DNA of 64,000 nucleotides, taken from contig JANVCC010000040.1 in NCBI GenBank assembly GCA_025345505.1, forward strand, positions 8,710,023-8,774,022. Direction: 5' to 3'. The stretch is from Todiramphus chloris collaris. Its lineage: Eukaryota > Chordata > Aves > Coraciiformes > Alcedinidae. The first letter of the stretch is position 1. Each line of letters opens with the position of its first letter. This document shows, piece by piece, positions 1-13,066 of the stretch. Under the pieces are notes generated by a model that saw only the letters and a program-made list of their open reading frames with translations, was not told where the DNA came from and did not search any database. A program made the position numbers and the translations under genes.

Positions 1-1179
1 TCTCTGTCTCAGATCATTTTCTCTCCAGTCACTTACAGACACCCTTCAAACCAAAATCACTAAGTAAATCTTCCTAAGAATTTCTTGAAGTTGCCTCTAT
101 ATTTCTATATTGTGCATGTATTTCTACTCTCGCAGCAGAAAGACACACTACTACCAGCAGTCAATAGTTACATATAAAATGAGAAAATAAATAGTGCTCT
201 AAGTAACAGAGCAAACAAAGACTGCTATGCTTCAGATTTGTTTCCTATGTCCCAACAGCTTAAGTCCATATAACTCCCCAACTCCACACGTGCCAAAGCC
301 ATCCCCAAACTCCCCCTTCCCACAAAGTTCATCTCTGAGGAGCAGCTGCAGGACTTTCCTGCTGGATGTCTGACCAGTAACAGGCCAAGCAGCCCAGGGA
401 ACTGCTGAGCCCTTCCCCTGCGTCTCTCTTGTCAGCCTCTCTGTCCATTTTGTCTCAAACCAGATAGCAAAGACGACGTCAACTACTCTGTGAGCTTATT
501 TATAGGGTCAACAGATACGACAGGGAGTTCAGCAAACAGGCTGTAGAGCCTTTGTTAAAAACACCTGATATATCTCAATACAACAAAGGAAAATTGTTCT
601 TGATGCAGATAAATCCTCTCTGTGGGTTTAGTTTAAAACTGGGAAAAATTGTGTTGTAGCCATTCCAGTGTAGATGTTGAAGCCCCCTCCCTCCTCTGTG
701 ATGGTCGTGAGGAAACAGCACTTCTGTATTTAAGATGACATAGGGACAGCACGTGCAGAAGCACTTGTAAGTCTTCACCATTGGATGTGATCTTTCATTA
801 GTTTCTGTACCTCTGGGATGCATCAGTAAAGGTAAAGTGAATTCATTTCTATATCTTCAGAAAACATGGCAGTTAAGTATGGGTGGTCTGATGCAAAGCC
901 TTACTACCAGAAGTCTATAGCTGCACTGCAAAGGAGGTAGTAAAACCCACTTAGCTGTGAATTAATACATAATGAGCAACAGACAGTTATTTCAATAGTG
1001 TTCCTGACCTTCATCAACACTTCCTTTTCCTCTAATCACCTTTTTTAGAAGATTTTGCACTTGATTTCTTAACCACAGAGGCACTTGGTAGCCTGTATTT
1101 TCCATTAATTCTCTATATAATAGCAAGACTCACTTCCCTGAGAGACAGAAGTGTAAATGATCGACTCTTTTGTTTTTGG

Positions 1180-1205
1180 TTTTTTTTTTTTTGGGGGGGG
1201 GGGGG
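1180..1205. repeat. Poly(T) followed by poly(G) tract
   Basis: Thirteen T (1180-1192) are followed directly by thirteen G (1193-1205). The length may be unreliable in sequencing. Confidence 0.95.
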
Positions 1206-1412
1206 ATGGGATGCTGTTCTTAATGATGAGAATGCAAACCTTGTGACTTAGGGCTCAGCAGAGCTCAACACAGCTCATGGACCTTTACTCTGATAAGACT
1301 TTACTAAAGTGAGAGAATTCAGTGAAGTGTGGGAGGTGTAATTAAAATTGTGTTATGCTGCTGATCCAGAGGCAGATAAATTCTAAAAGCAGTAAATTGC
1401 ATTGGTTTGTTG

Positions 1413-1467
1413 AAAAAAAAACCCCAAACAACAAACCAAAAAAACCCCAACAAAACAAAACACAAAC
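1413..1467. repeat. A/C-rich low-complexity tract
   Basis: A run of A followed by CCCCAAACAACAAACC-type units, CAAA-rich, spanning about 55 bp. Confidence 0.85.
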
Positions 1468-4011
1468 CTCTGGCTGTTGCTTCCTAGTAAAAAACTACAT
1501 CAATTTAAAGATAGTGAAACTATAAATCTGCAATGAATTATATCAGTTCATAAGTTTCTCAGAATAAAGAGTTCTATATGCTCCCCTACCAAGGGACATA
1601 ACACTTTATGGAGGGTGCAGTGAACCAGTTTAATAACAATTACAAGCAGAAGGGATCTACACGCACAGATTGCTGACTGGTGGCATATTAATCCACTTTC
1701 TTCCATGCAGAGTATAAACTTCGTAATGGAAAACAGAGATTTTCTGGGAATGAAGGTCACAGGTTTAAATCAAAATGTTATGTTTGTAATTTTTTTACTT
1801 GCCATTCATTAAAACAAATTTGATTAGGTGAAAATCAGCCTGGCATCAAATGTCATGATGTGGGCAGATCTTCTGTTTGCTGGGATTTGAAATAAAATTT
1901 CTGGCTATTTTCCTGGTGCATTAATGACAATATTTCATCATCATTAGGAATCTAATCACAGTATGTTCCACATGGAATATTATAAATCAAGAACCCTGTT
2001 TACGTGTCACATGGGCTTGCAAGTTCAAAGAGCCTGGCCTTTCTGGAAAAGTTACCCTTTATCACATTTATCAGGCTGAGAAAATCAGAGTAAAACAGTC
2101 ATCTGTTACAATCTTGTCTAACGAAATATTAACGCGCACTCTTTCACAGACAGAGCAATTACTCACAGGGCTGTAGAGATAATGGGAAGAAACTAATTGA
2201 AATGGCTTTACACATGCAAGCAAATTCTTGAATTAAAATCAGATGCAAATCAAATAAAACTGCACTAGGTTTTAAGCTGAAGCCATGCACAAAGTTTTTA
2301 CTTAATGGGCCTGCCTTCATTCTGAAAAGAACATAAGCTCATACTGTGGAGTATCCATCACAGATTTACCTCTAAATGTTCAGAATAAAGTGAATAATAT
2401 TTATTCTATAGTCTTTTCCTCAAGTTATGTGGTTAATATGAGGAATAAAATACAATGAAGATTATAGAAACAGGATGAAAGGTCAGGCATGGAGAGATGG
2501 AGTAGCTTATAAATAGAAGAGAAGCAGATGGACATTTGCCAGAGAGAATCTGTTTATCAAGTCTTGTGCTCATGAGAAGTCAGGATCAAACAAATGGATA
2601 TGGGGAAAGGAAAGAGCCAGTTCTCCGAAACTGTTGACCACTAGGTTTTATGCAAATACCATAAGGCTTCTGGTGAAAGTAATTTTGTGGTTATTCTGAC
2701 AAAGGTAACACCTTCCAGTGACAGAGGAAAACACAGCACTATCACCGCAATAGTTGCCTGACTTTTCACTTGAAAATCATGCAATTCTACTGGGTCAATG
2801 AGGTCATTTCAGATCATCCACATTACTACGTGCATCTTATTCTCACCCCCAGAATAATGTAAGGAGGGTGCCAGCGTTCAGTCCCTCCTTTTCCCAGAAG
2901 TGAACAGAAACCAGAATAAGCAAGGTAGGTAACAAGAGTGTGCAAGTAACGCAGGCCTGCATGCAAGCTGCATTTACATTTTATTCTAAAGCACGTTCTA
3001 AACTAGACTTATTTTTTTTCTGTTTTCTCCAACTATGAGACTGTATGGATACCAACACACAGAGCTTAACAACACAGGAAACAGTAAGGAACATTAAAGT
3101 CACCCAGAGAGCCTAACATGGAAGAAAATTTGGTTTTGCTTTGCTTCCAAGTACAGTTAGGAGGACCTGTGCTGGCAATCCTGATCAGGCTCAGCGTGAT
3201 GAACCTATTGGTTTGGCTTCCTTAAATATACATGCTGAAGCTCTTTGTTCCCTCCTGTAATTGCAAGCACAGGTAAGATGAGTGCCAGTTCCTACATGGG
3301 GAGTGCGTGAACATGCCGTGAATGCTGAAAACACGAAGCAGCAATGGCACAATGGTAGACTGTGTGGAAAAAAGTAATATTTGAATATTTCCCGTTCTTG
3401 CTACAATCATTACCATAAAATCAATTTCTGTTGTGACATTTTCAGTTCTCATTATGATCTCTGTCACTAAAAGGAGGGTTTTAATCCCCCATAAAGACTT
3501 TAAGAGACAGCAGAATAATATGCACTAAATGCATTATACATTTTCTAATATGACCTTTTCATCGTTCTTCACTTTGACTGCCTGGTCACTCCTGTTCTTT
3601 GGCTGCCTTGGCAATCCAAGAGGAACAGGTGGAATGGTAAATAATTGAAATGCTGAATCTTTAAAAGGTTAACTTCATACTGCAAGTGACTCTCGTAGGT
3701 TTTATATACTGTATGTTCATATTCTGCAACCAAGAAAAAAGCTAGGAAGAAAAGTAAATGGCAGACTGTGACTGTTATCATGACAGTGATAAAAATTATG
3801 CAAGAAAGGAGAAAGACAGCCCTGTGATAGGTACTAATTTTATTCAGTCAATAGTTCACATGCATTTATGCTGTGTGAAACAATCCGCTCTTTATGGAGA
3901 TGTGCGAAGCTTTAGTCACCCTTCACCCTTAAAAGGTTTGAGAGCCTCAAATAGAGAACTGTTTCAAAATGGAAAGGATATTATGACCCAGTGCTAAGCC
4001 TCTTCCTGTTG

Positions 4012-4078
4012 TTGTGTGTTTGGGTGTTTATTTTTTGTTTGCTTTTTGTTTGTTTTGGGTTTGTTTTTTGTTTTTTTT
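4012..4078. repeat. T/G-rich (TTTG)n-like low-complexity tract
   Basis: About 65 bp made of TTTG, TTTTTG and GGGTTTG units, the complement type of the tract at 1413-1467. Confidence 0.85.
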
Positions 4079-5190
4079 AAGTGAAACTTAAAAAGCAATA
4101 AAAGTCAACCCAGTACTGGCTACTTCATAAAGTAAGTGGGAGGTAATCCTCTTCTCTCACTATTATTTTAAACTATGGCATTAACTGCACAGAGACCTAA
4201 GGTCATGAGAAAAACAAAGGGATTGCAAGCGCTGAGAGAAAATGGAAAGTAGCCAACATATCCACTCAAAGAGAGCATGGACCAAATGTGGAGGGTATGA
4301 CCTGGTATCTAGCTGTATTAAAACTAGAGGATCTCCTTTTGACTCTTTGATGCTGCCCTGCCATTATTTTCCCATAGCAAAGCATAGGAACTCTCCCAGG
4401 AAAATGGAGGTCAGTTCCTGGAACAAATTCTCAGAAAAAATACCAAAGGGCTGGACAAGGAGTTCAAAACATTACACAGAGTGATAATGTACCCCCACAA
4501 GGCACTTACATAGAAATCAGGGACTGTCACGATAGGTGTCAATTAATAAAAAAATAGGAAGGCTCATATAAGAGAAAAATGCAAAACTTTCCTATAGTCT
4601 GCCTTCCTTATGATGACGACAATGACAACAAAAAAATTCAGAAGAGGGAGAAAACTCCTTTAAGGGGATTTTAGAGAGAATCCCATTATATAGAGAAAAG
4701 TGCATCTCTGTCTGGAAAGGGTTGTTTGAAAACCAATATCCTATTCCCCAGTTTAAAGGCATTCACATGCTTACATAGGTATCTGCAGACCATTCAGTGG
4801 AGACAGGCGGCCTCCTTTTTTCATTCATTCCTTTTCCTACCTCTGTCACAAAACTGAGATCTTAATAATGTATGATCCAAGCATATGTATTTTGGATGTG
4901 GGGGTTCAGCAGTTGAAACATGATGATTTGTCTCTCCTTTGTGTGGGCTGGGGAGGAGTCACCTAATGAGGTACTCCTGAATTTGTCAGAGAGCTTTCTA
5001 TGAAGCTCTAACACTATATCCTAGTTATTAATCCTAAAAAAAGGGGGATAGGGTTTTTCATGTAGTTCAAAGTCCTACGAGAATGAACTTTCTGCTCCTG
5101 TGTCTAGGAAGACTTGCAGAAAGGGAAAAAACACACAAGCAACAAGCCAAGAAGCTACTTGTTATTCCCTACTAAAATGACAATAATCTC

Positions 5191-5217
5191 TATTGCTTTG
5201 TAGGCTACAAAGCAATA
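5191..5217. repeat. 27-base near-perfect palindrome with paired Sox/TCF-like motifs
   Basis: TATTGCTTTGTAG at 5191-5203 and its exact reverse complement at 5205-5217 flank one central base. Each arm holds CTTTGTA or TACAAAG, matching the WWCAAWG core of HMG-box (Sox, TCF/LEF) sites in opposing orientation. AT-rich flanks contain TTAATTAAG and TTTAATCAATCA. The symmetry is seen directly; binding is inferred. Confidence 0.7.
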
Positions 5218-5674
5218 AAGAGCTGCTAAGATTAATTAAGCTCTGAAAGGAGGCTGAAGTGTTTAATCAATCACCAGTGCTGTTGATTGCCACTATACCA
5301 TTCATAGAGATTATTATATAGCAATTCAAATTACAAAGCAAGGCATCTGTAACATAAGAAGGGCATTGCTAGTCAATTGTTGGGCATCTAGTTCCAGCTA
5401 TTGAGGATGTGATTTTTCACAGTATCTGAAAACTGTTAACGAGTTCACTTCACACTGACCATTCACTTCAGTTGTGGGTGCTCAGCACTTCTGAAAATTG
5501 AGCCTCAGAGTTTCCAATCAGGAACCTGGAAAATTAGAAGATGCAGCTAGCGACCCTTCATGAAAAATCTGGCTTCACAAGATGGGCAGCATTACAAAGG
5601 AAATCAGCTCCAGGAGCCACACAAGAATTAATTTCTCTAGGGCAGCACACATCAACTACTCTGCCTATGTGACT

Positions 5675-5703
5675 CCCCCCCCCCCCCCCCCCTTTTTTTT
5701 TTT
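5675..5703. repeat. Poly(C) followed by poly(T) tract
   Basis: Eighteen C (5675-5692) are followed by eleven T (5693-5703), then more T/C-rich sequence to about 5722. The polyproline-polyphenylalanine open frame at 5582-5779 is an artefact of this tract. Confidence 0.95.
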
Positions 5704-6388
5704 CTTTTTCCCCTTTCTTTTTTACACTTATCCTTTTGCTGCCTCTTGTGCTCTGCAGCTTTGGAGAAATACTAGGTAACTGCTGTCTCCTCTACTATTC
5801 AACCTGGGATACAGTCAAAACAAGAAGATTCCATACTGAATGGGAAAAATGATGGCATGGACTAAATGGTAGACAAACATGCCATTACAAACTGTATTAT
5901 ATTGCATACAAAAAGGGGTTGATTCATCTTATCTGAAAGATGGACTCAGTAATCTCTCTCACTTCCAGGTGTACTTTGAAAGTCAAACAATTATCTGAGA
6001 ATGATTCCAATTATCAAAGGTTTTCAAACCACATTCAGGAAGCTCCAAAAAGTACTTTCCTTGGAAAAAAAAAGTTAAAACATGACCTTGCATAATTCCC
6101 AGGCTGGTGACATTCAGATGCAAGATGAGGAGAGAAAGATGGCAATAAACCTTTAGATACATGCACAAATCCTGCATTTGTTAATAGCATGTTTGCTCTT
6201 GCCTTCCATTCTAATAGCACTTAACATATATCTTTAGGGCAGCTAGGGAAACCTACCACCAAATCATACATCATTCTAGTTTTCCAAGGTGGCCATTTAC
6301 AGAATCCAAAATATATGTAATAGCAATGGGAAGGGTCACACTTCTGTGAAGTGGTTGTGAACTGAACTGCTTTAAACTGCTTTTTTAG

Positions 6389-6419
6389 GTTTTTTTTATT
6401 ATTATTATTATTTTTTTTT
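6389..6419. repeat. (ATT)n microsatellite within a T-rich tract
   Basis: About five ATT units flanked by runs of T. Confidence 0.85.
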
Positions 6420-7552
6420 AGATCTGACTTTATTTCTGTTGAAAAGAGGAGGTCATCAGGCTGTGAATACTCCAGGACAGGCACTCCACTGATAAAAATT
6501 AGTATTGAATTTAATGGAACTATGTGGATTTACAGCAGGTTGATTGTCCAGAGTGTTAAAGCAACTGACAACTACCATTTGGAGAACTCCACCAAAAATA
6601 CATATTCCCTACAACTTCTGATTTATGGTGTCTGCAGGTCTATGTGTATGGTACAAGTCACTACTACTGAAAGACTTAAATTAAAGTCTGTTTGAAGTAG
6701 AACAATCATGACAAGGAAAGACAGAAAGCGAGTTTACTGTAATGATACTGCTTACTGTATACCATCTATGTTAAGTACTTAAAGCAGTTTAATAAAAACC
6801 CATTCATTTCCTTTCATAACATGGTCGAGCAGGATACCTAACACTCAGAAGTGAGGCTGTCACTGCAGCTTTTTGGAACTGATTACCACATGCTTCAATA
6901 GAGAGAAGCAGCAAATGCTATTTCAGGAGTCATTTGAATCACTGATGTGGTCTACGCAAGAGCTGGTTACATCTTGATACGGAAGGAGTTTGTCACAACA
7001 CTGACAATGCACAGGGCAACTATGAACTATCCTTAGATTTCTTCAATGCAAAAGAAGAGAAAGGGACTTTTGCTTCCATGTCCTTTTGCTGGAGCTGTCT
7101 CCATTTTAGCCAGGTGTCAAGGACATTTGCACTTACATTTAAATGGCATATGAGCATCTTCAACCTGAGCAGAATGGAAAGGAGTAACAGTCTTATTCTG
7201 AGACCTAAGGAGACAGGACAGGATGCTAAGGAATAAAAGAATATGGGATGATCATACCAGGATCATTTAGCCTAATGCTCTGTGATGATGGCCAATACCC
7301 AGTGGCAACGTACAGTCGTGCCTCTCCAGAATGTTCTTCTAATTTCCCATAATATTTTCTCTGTTTAGAGTGCAGATAATTAAAAATGTGAACAAGAGGT
7401 GAAAATACAGATGCAATGACAGTGTCTCTGAAGTATGCTAGAACTGAAAAGCTTTCATAAGCAAGTCTAGTTACACACAACCAAATCATCTCTAACAGAA
7501 AATACCTAATATCATGGGACGTTACTGCACTCCTGAGGAGAAAAGGATGACT

Positions 7553-7577
7553 ACTATTATTGTTATTATTATTATTT
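7553..7577. repeat. (ATT)n microsatellite with a G interruption
   Basis: CTATTATTGTTATTATTATT-type repeat of about 25 bp. Confidence 0.85.
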
Positions 7578-8761
7578 GGCATACAGTTTCTGTGCTGGAA
7601 AATGGGGTTTTGAGACTATCAAAATAATTTACAAATTGAGATCGACAAGCTGAAGCACTGAAATGTTAAAATTAAGCACATTCATTTCAAAGTGATGTGT
7701 CTGCTTCAAAAACTGTCAGATTTCATCACTTAAAGAATTTTTTAAAAGGTCTTTTTCTTTACCATGAAGAATTATACCCTCAAATCCTGACTTTCCAGTC
7801 CAGTCAGTAAACTGAAAAATCAATTATTTGCACAGTACTGGTTTTGGGGAGAAAGGCCATAAGAGAAGACAAGCACATATGAAAGTCAGTGGGGAATCAA
7901 ATGGAGAGTAAGAGAGAATGAACATGTAATCTATCCATAGGGTTGACAGAGCCTTACAAAAAGCTGACTGCTATTCCTAGCTTATATTTAGAAACGCATG
8001 GGCAAAGAGGAGAAGAAACTTTGCTGAAAGTGGAAAAGCTGACAAGCGTCACAGACACATACAGAACCCAAGTACTCCGACTTGGCAAGAGGGCAGATGG
8101 TCTCTGCAAACAGTATTAACACTTCTCAGCAGAAGACAGACACTTAAAAATGTGAGGGAGAAGTTGGTCTCCAAAAGCTGAACAGAAATTAAAGGCATGT
8201 GTGTGACACAACAGTCCCTGAAGCAAGGCAAGTGTCTGTGCAAAAAAAAGGTGTGAGCAGAAATTGGAAAGGAGTCATCTGGCAGTCCAACCAAAATGTC
8301 TTTGGAGGAGAGCAATTATTGTTTTGGAACGATGCTGAGTCCAGCAATTAAAGGAAGAGCTTTAAACCTCTGCTAGAGTTTTCCTGAAGTATGTTACATG
8401 AATCATAGAAACTGTGCGTGCGTTTGTTTCCCTGTGCATAAAAATGAATGTCTAAGGCAATGGAAGGTTGAATCCATTGACATCAGTAAAGTGCCTAAAG
8501 AATTCAAGGGGTTTCAATGTCATAAAGTGTTAAAATGCCCACAGCAGGCACGTTGCTTAGTATTTAATGTCAGCAAGGAGAACTGGATTAAGAACACATA
8601 CAAACAGCTAGACTATGCTTACTTATATTATTATTATGCAGGTTATCTGAGACAAGTAATGTGAGGGAACAAGCACTGCTCAATAAACATAATTTGTAAG
8701 GACTTTCTCTAGCTAGGTCGCATGGGATCTTTCCAGCCCAATTTCTTTATGCAAAACAAAA

Positions 8762-8781
8762 AAATTTGCATAAATTTGCAT
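8762..8781. promoter_or_regulatory. Tandem octamer-like motif pair (POU-type)
   Basis: AAATTTGCAT occurs twice in direct tandem at 8762-8771 and 8772-8781. Each contains ATTTGCAT, the reverse of the ATGCAAAT octamer bound by POU/Oct factors. A further ATGCAAA lies just upstream, near 8749. The motif is seen directly; regulatory use is inference only. Confidence 0.35.
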
Positions 8782-8832
8782 GTTACTGACACGAGAAGAG
8801 ACTTTTTAACAACACGAATTATGTCTCACTTA

Positions 8833-8868
8833 GATTTCATTTATTATCCTGATTTCATTTATTATCTG
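8833..8868. repeat. 18-bp tandem duplication beside a CR1 copy
   Basis: The unit GATTTCATTTATTATC plus two bases (CT, then TG) occurs twice in a row, at 8833-8850 and 8851-8868. It sits about 10 bp upstream of the CR1 fragment that begins near 8878. Confidence 0.88.
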
Positions 8869-8877
8869 TTTGTTACC

Positions 8878-9302
8878 TGGGTCCAGAGGAGGTAGCACAG
8901 ATTATCAGAGGACTGGAACACCTGCCCTAGGAGGAAAAATTGAGCATGTTGGAGTTGCTCAGCCTGACAAAGAGAAGGCTCTGAGAAGATATTATAGCAG
9001 CCTTTCAGTACCTAAAGGGGGCCTATAAGAAAGATGGGGAGGGACTCTTTCAGGTAGTGTAGTGACAAGATGAGAGGTGACAGTTTTAAACCAAAAGAGG
9101 GTAGATTTAGATTAGATATTAGGAAGAAATTCTTCACTGTGAAGGTGGTGAGATACCAGAATAGGTTTCCGAGAGAAGCTGTGGAAGTGTTCAAGGCAAG
9201 GTTGAATGGGGCTTTGATCAGCCTGGTCTAGTCCCTGCTCATGGCAGGACAGTTGGAAATATTAAGGTCCCTTCTAACTCAAACTATTCTATGATTCTGT
9301 GA
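8878..9302 (+). mobile_element. CR1 LINE fragment, 3' end (plus orientation)
   Basis: A 5'-truncated CR1 non-LTR retrotransposon. Recognisable family segments appear in order: AGCAGCCTTTCAGTACCTAA, then AGAAAGATGGGGAGGGACTC, then GGGTAGATTTAGATTAGATA, then AGGAAGAAATTCTTCACTGT. It ends with the characteristic ATTCTATGATTCTGTGA tail. It retains the 3' end of ORF2 and the 3' UTR, with many substitutions and a few indels relative to the remembered consensus. CR1 ends in short 8-bp-like repeats rather than poly(A), as seen here. The antisense open frame at 9012-9194 is just the reverse of this element. The 5' limit is approximate. Confidence 0.93.
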
Positions 9303-12300
9303 ATTAGCTGGTGAGTGACTATGTTTCTGCTTTATCTCTCTGTGTAGGCATTCACAGACCACTTAACATTGTGACGTTAACGCCACTCTCCACCCTTGCT
9401 CTAATGCCTGGGCTATGTATTCAGAACAGTCATCTGTGAAATAGAGCAAGTTAACTTTAGCTTTGGATCTGGGTATTCTGAAGGAGGAAAAGAAGTCATC
9501 TGCAGAAGCCCAGGGCATTCTGTTCTATTAAAATAAATTTCCTGCAAGTATCTAATACTGTAACTGCTTTGCCCTACAGCATTAAGACCAGTATTTTCAA
9601 TAGAATGTGTACACCCAACTCCTTTGTAAACACCAGTCTAAATTTGAAACCAGTCCTTAACAGCCAGTCTAACAATCTACCCATAAAACCAGCCGGCTGG
9701 ATGGATCTTTTCTGGCTACTTTCTTCTCTTCCTTTTCATTGTGACCTACAGCTAAGGACATTTTTCACAGTGCAGACCCATGGAAAAGACTCATAATCTT
9801 GTTAAGGTCTGGTATACTTGACTTGCATTACAGAATCCTGCATTTGTCTCCTTAGGGAAATAAACACTTTTAAAGAGTCTTCAGACTTCTAAAATGACTT
9901 AACCATACACAATGGCCACACTAGTAATAACCACAACAGTTTTCTACATCTGACAAAAATGTCTACAGTGCAGAACTTGGATTTTATGTGTCCTTATACA
10001 AACTTACCTACAGCTTTATTTTTCATTGCTCACATGTACTCAAGGGAAGCCAATTTCTCTTTCAAGCAGCAGTGACTTTAGTAAGTCAAAGCATTCAATT
10101 GCTAGAGGAGGGTTTACTTTACCTCATCACCGAAACCCTGCTGTGGAATAAAATCTGTTTTCAGAAGAGCAAAGAGGTGAAGGACAAAAACAAATGGCAA
10201 TTACTCAAAGACTGTGAAGAGCTTGGAGACTGGTATTCTCTCGCATCTGAATTAGGGTAAGAAAATACACGGGTCAAAATGTTGCTCTATCACTGAGCAT
10301 GCTGAAATTTGTCTTGCTGTCATTTATAATATGAAGCTGTAATATAATGGTATATAATATCTGCATTTATGGCTGCTTTTTAAGGAAGATTGCACCGATT
10401 TGTTAACTGCCCTTTAGGACAGACATTGGGCAAGAACATGATAAATACACTCTCAGTTTGCACAGATAACTACAATTCCATTACTTCTTGACTAAAAACT
10501 TCCTTACTGCTCTCAATCCCTTGCCATACCAGTGAAATACGCTTCTGAACTTCCCCCTTGACTACCTACTTGAAAAATAATTGCTTTTCAATCTAAATTC
10601 ATGCACCACCTTTCTTAGGGATTCTATCAGTCCCAAATATAACACATTTAATATGTATTAATGTATTTGAAGCACCACAAGAAATAAAACACAGTATTTT
10701 TCACTATCAACGTTGCCATCATCTTTAGCATTAGCAAAAGAGTTGGCCATACAATAGTTTTATATACACAGCACCTCTACCACACTGAAATGGTTATTTA
10801 CCCAGCCACATTTTGGGTTTTCCAAGGGGTATGCTGTAACACTTCCTGAGGTTATGAAATAATCAGGGCAGGCTTGAAAATAAACCATTACATCATGTGT
10901 AGCCAAATCTTGTGCAAACTACAGAGGGAAGAAAAGATACTCAGCAACCCTCAACTCACTTCTAGCCACCTTGCAAACATACCTTATACTGAGCAATGTC
11001 ACACCCTGCATTTTTTTATTTTTTTTACCCAAAATTTTCAAATTACACAAATTTGAATTCCACTAATAATTGTAATAGTATTGTGGGTTACTTACAGACT
11101 TAAGATGTAAATATTTACATATTTAATCAGTTCTTTGACATACACTGATAAAAATTATCCCAAATCAACCAACTAAATACAAATGTGTTTGGAACCTTGT
11201 AGCTTTTTGCCATAAAGTAAGAAAATATTCTCTCTTTATACGAAGTTAAATGTAGGAGCTACTCTGTGGCCTTCATGAGTTTAAGAACATGATATGCAAG
11301 TCCAGGCTTCCTTAAAACATAGGCTGCTTTAATGTAATTCAGTTTTCCAAGGTCAGGAGGAGGAGTTTATTTCTAAATGCTTCCTCTTAACAGCAGGGTC
11401 ATGCAACATGAAATAGCATCACCACACATAAGCAGGTTCTGAATTTCTTTTGAAATGCAAAGACCTGCCAATGAATCTGCTTCTCAGGAGCTTAATATAT
11501 TGCTTTCACTTGCATCTTCTTTATTGTCAGTCTTTTATACCTATACCTCAATAGCATACAGCATCTTTCTTTTACTGAGGGCTGCAGTTAATCAGCTGGT
11601 TCCATAAAGCACCACATAAATTCTGTTTTATGAATTCTTTGTCACAAGAATGTAGCCAGATGCCTTGTGCCCCAAGACTCAGCAGTAACACATCACCTTT
11701 GTACAGCCTTGCAGAACTGTGATGGAAATTACAGCAGCTCAAGACCAGAAACTCTCCAATCACCTTTATTATGGTAGTGTTGGTCACGAAAAAATAAAAT
11801 CTAGTGATGTTTAACAGATAGGTCTCAGAAAAGACAGTAAGAAAAAGAAAGAAAATCAGTCTGGGTACGTGAGTGGATAGTTGTCTGCAAGGTTGCCTTT
11901 GAAACAGAAGAACCTCAACAGTGTGAAATGCTGCAATGAGCTCATTTAACAAATCACTTGCAGATAGCAGATGTCTTTTTCCCCTTCCTCAAATTCCTCA
12001 TTTTACACCTTAAACTACATGACTAAGAAAACACAGAAATCTATAAAATTAAGTGCCAAAATATACTCTTTATGAGTTAATGCATACTGAAAGAATTGCC
12101 TTAAAGCTATAATTATACTACAATTTAAATACCTATACCAGGCTAACTCCTCTAAAGTGGCTGCAACACATCTTTTCAATAGTCTGCAGCATTAACTTCT
12201 AGGAGATAGGACTTTGTTTTTGTACTAAGCACAAATAAGTCAGTGACAGGAGCAGTTTAGATCTAGACTGAGACATAGGAATAGAAAAACTCACTCCCGT

Positions 12301-13052
12301 TTCATCTTGAAATCATCTCTGATGAACATTGCTGACCCACATTTAGAAAAGACTCCAGAAGAGCTCTTACCAGTGCCCTGTAAAGTATCACCAATACTCC
12401 TGGAAATGCTTCTCCTGACATACCTGAGGATTACTGAAGTCTTTTTCACAGCTCATAGTTATTCTGTGACCAACCATCACACTAAGGTCATTTTCTCCTT
12501 TAGACATTTCTAACCAAAGAGATCTTAGATTATAGCAGATGTTCATATTATTAGACCCCAAGTGTATAATTACCCACTTTGTACTAATGAACTTCCCATT
12601 TCTATTGCTCCAGTTCTCAAGGACATCCAATTTAAAATACAAAAGGAACTTTTTAAAAGAAATATGAAACACTGTCTGGTGTTTTTGCAACCAACTTCTT
12701 TTCATAAAAACAAACTGAACAGATAGCAGTTCTTCCCACTTGCTTCTTTATTGAAAAATCTATTTTAATTATTCGTTGCCTTCTGGGTAACAGCATTCTC
12801 AAATGCAGTTACTGTATATGCTATATAGCAGTCACCATATGGCTTTCCTCATACGTTTAAAGAAAAAATATATCAAACCACTTAATTATATTCTCTACTA
12901 AAAAACTGTGCTTTAAAAATTCTGATCCATTCTTTTATTTTGGTTGAAAATTTATTTTTTCCTTGTGGGATTTTACTAAATTGAGAAAAGTGATTCATAT
13001 ATAAGCTTCATTTAACAATCTTAAATGTACCAGGTGAAGATTGGTATAAAAG

Positions 13053-13066
13053 TTTTTTTTTTTTTT
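13053..13066. repeat. Poly(T) run
   Basis: Fourteen consecutive T. Confidence 0.95.

Noticed and set aside
5582-5779. Frame encoding a run of prolines and phenylalanines
   Set aside because: Produced entirely by the poly(C)/poly(T) tract at 5675-5703.
9988-10260. 90-codon plus-strand open frame ending KNKWQLLKDCEELGDW...SELG, followed by GTAAG
   Set aside because: The second half reads like plausible protein and ends at a GGGTAAG donor-like sequence, but I recognise no family, the first half looks like translated intron, and no convincing acceptor frames it. Treated as chance. A translated search of the last 35 residues would settle it.
11572-11952. 126-codon minus-strand open frame
   Set aside because: No recognised family, and it does not match the testican EC-domain exon expected downstream of 23094.
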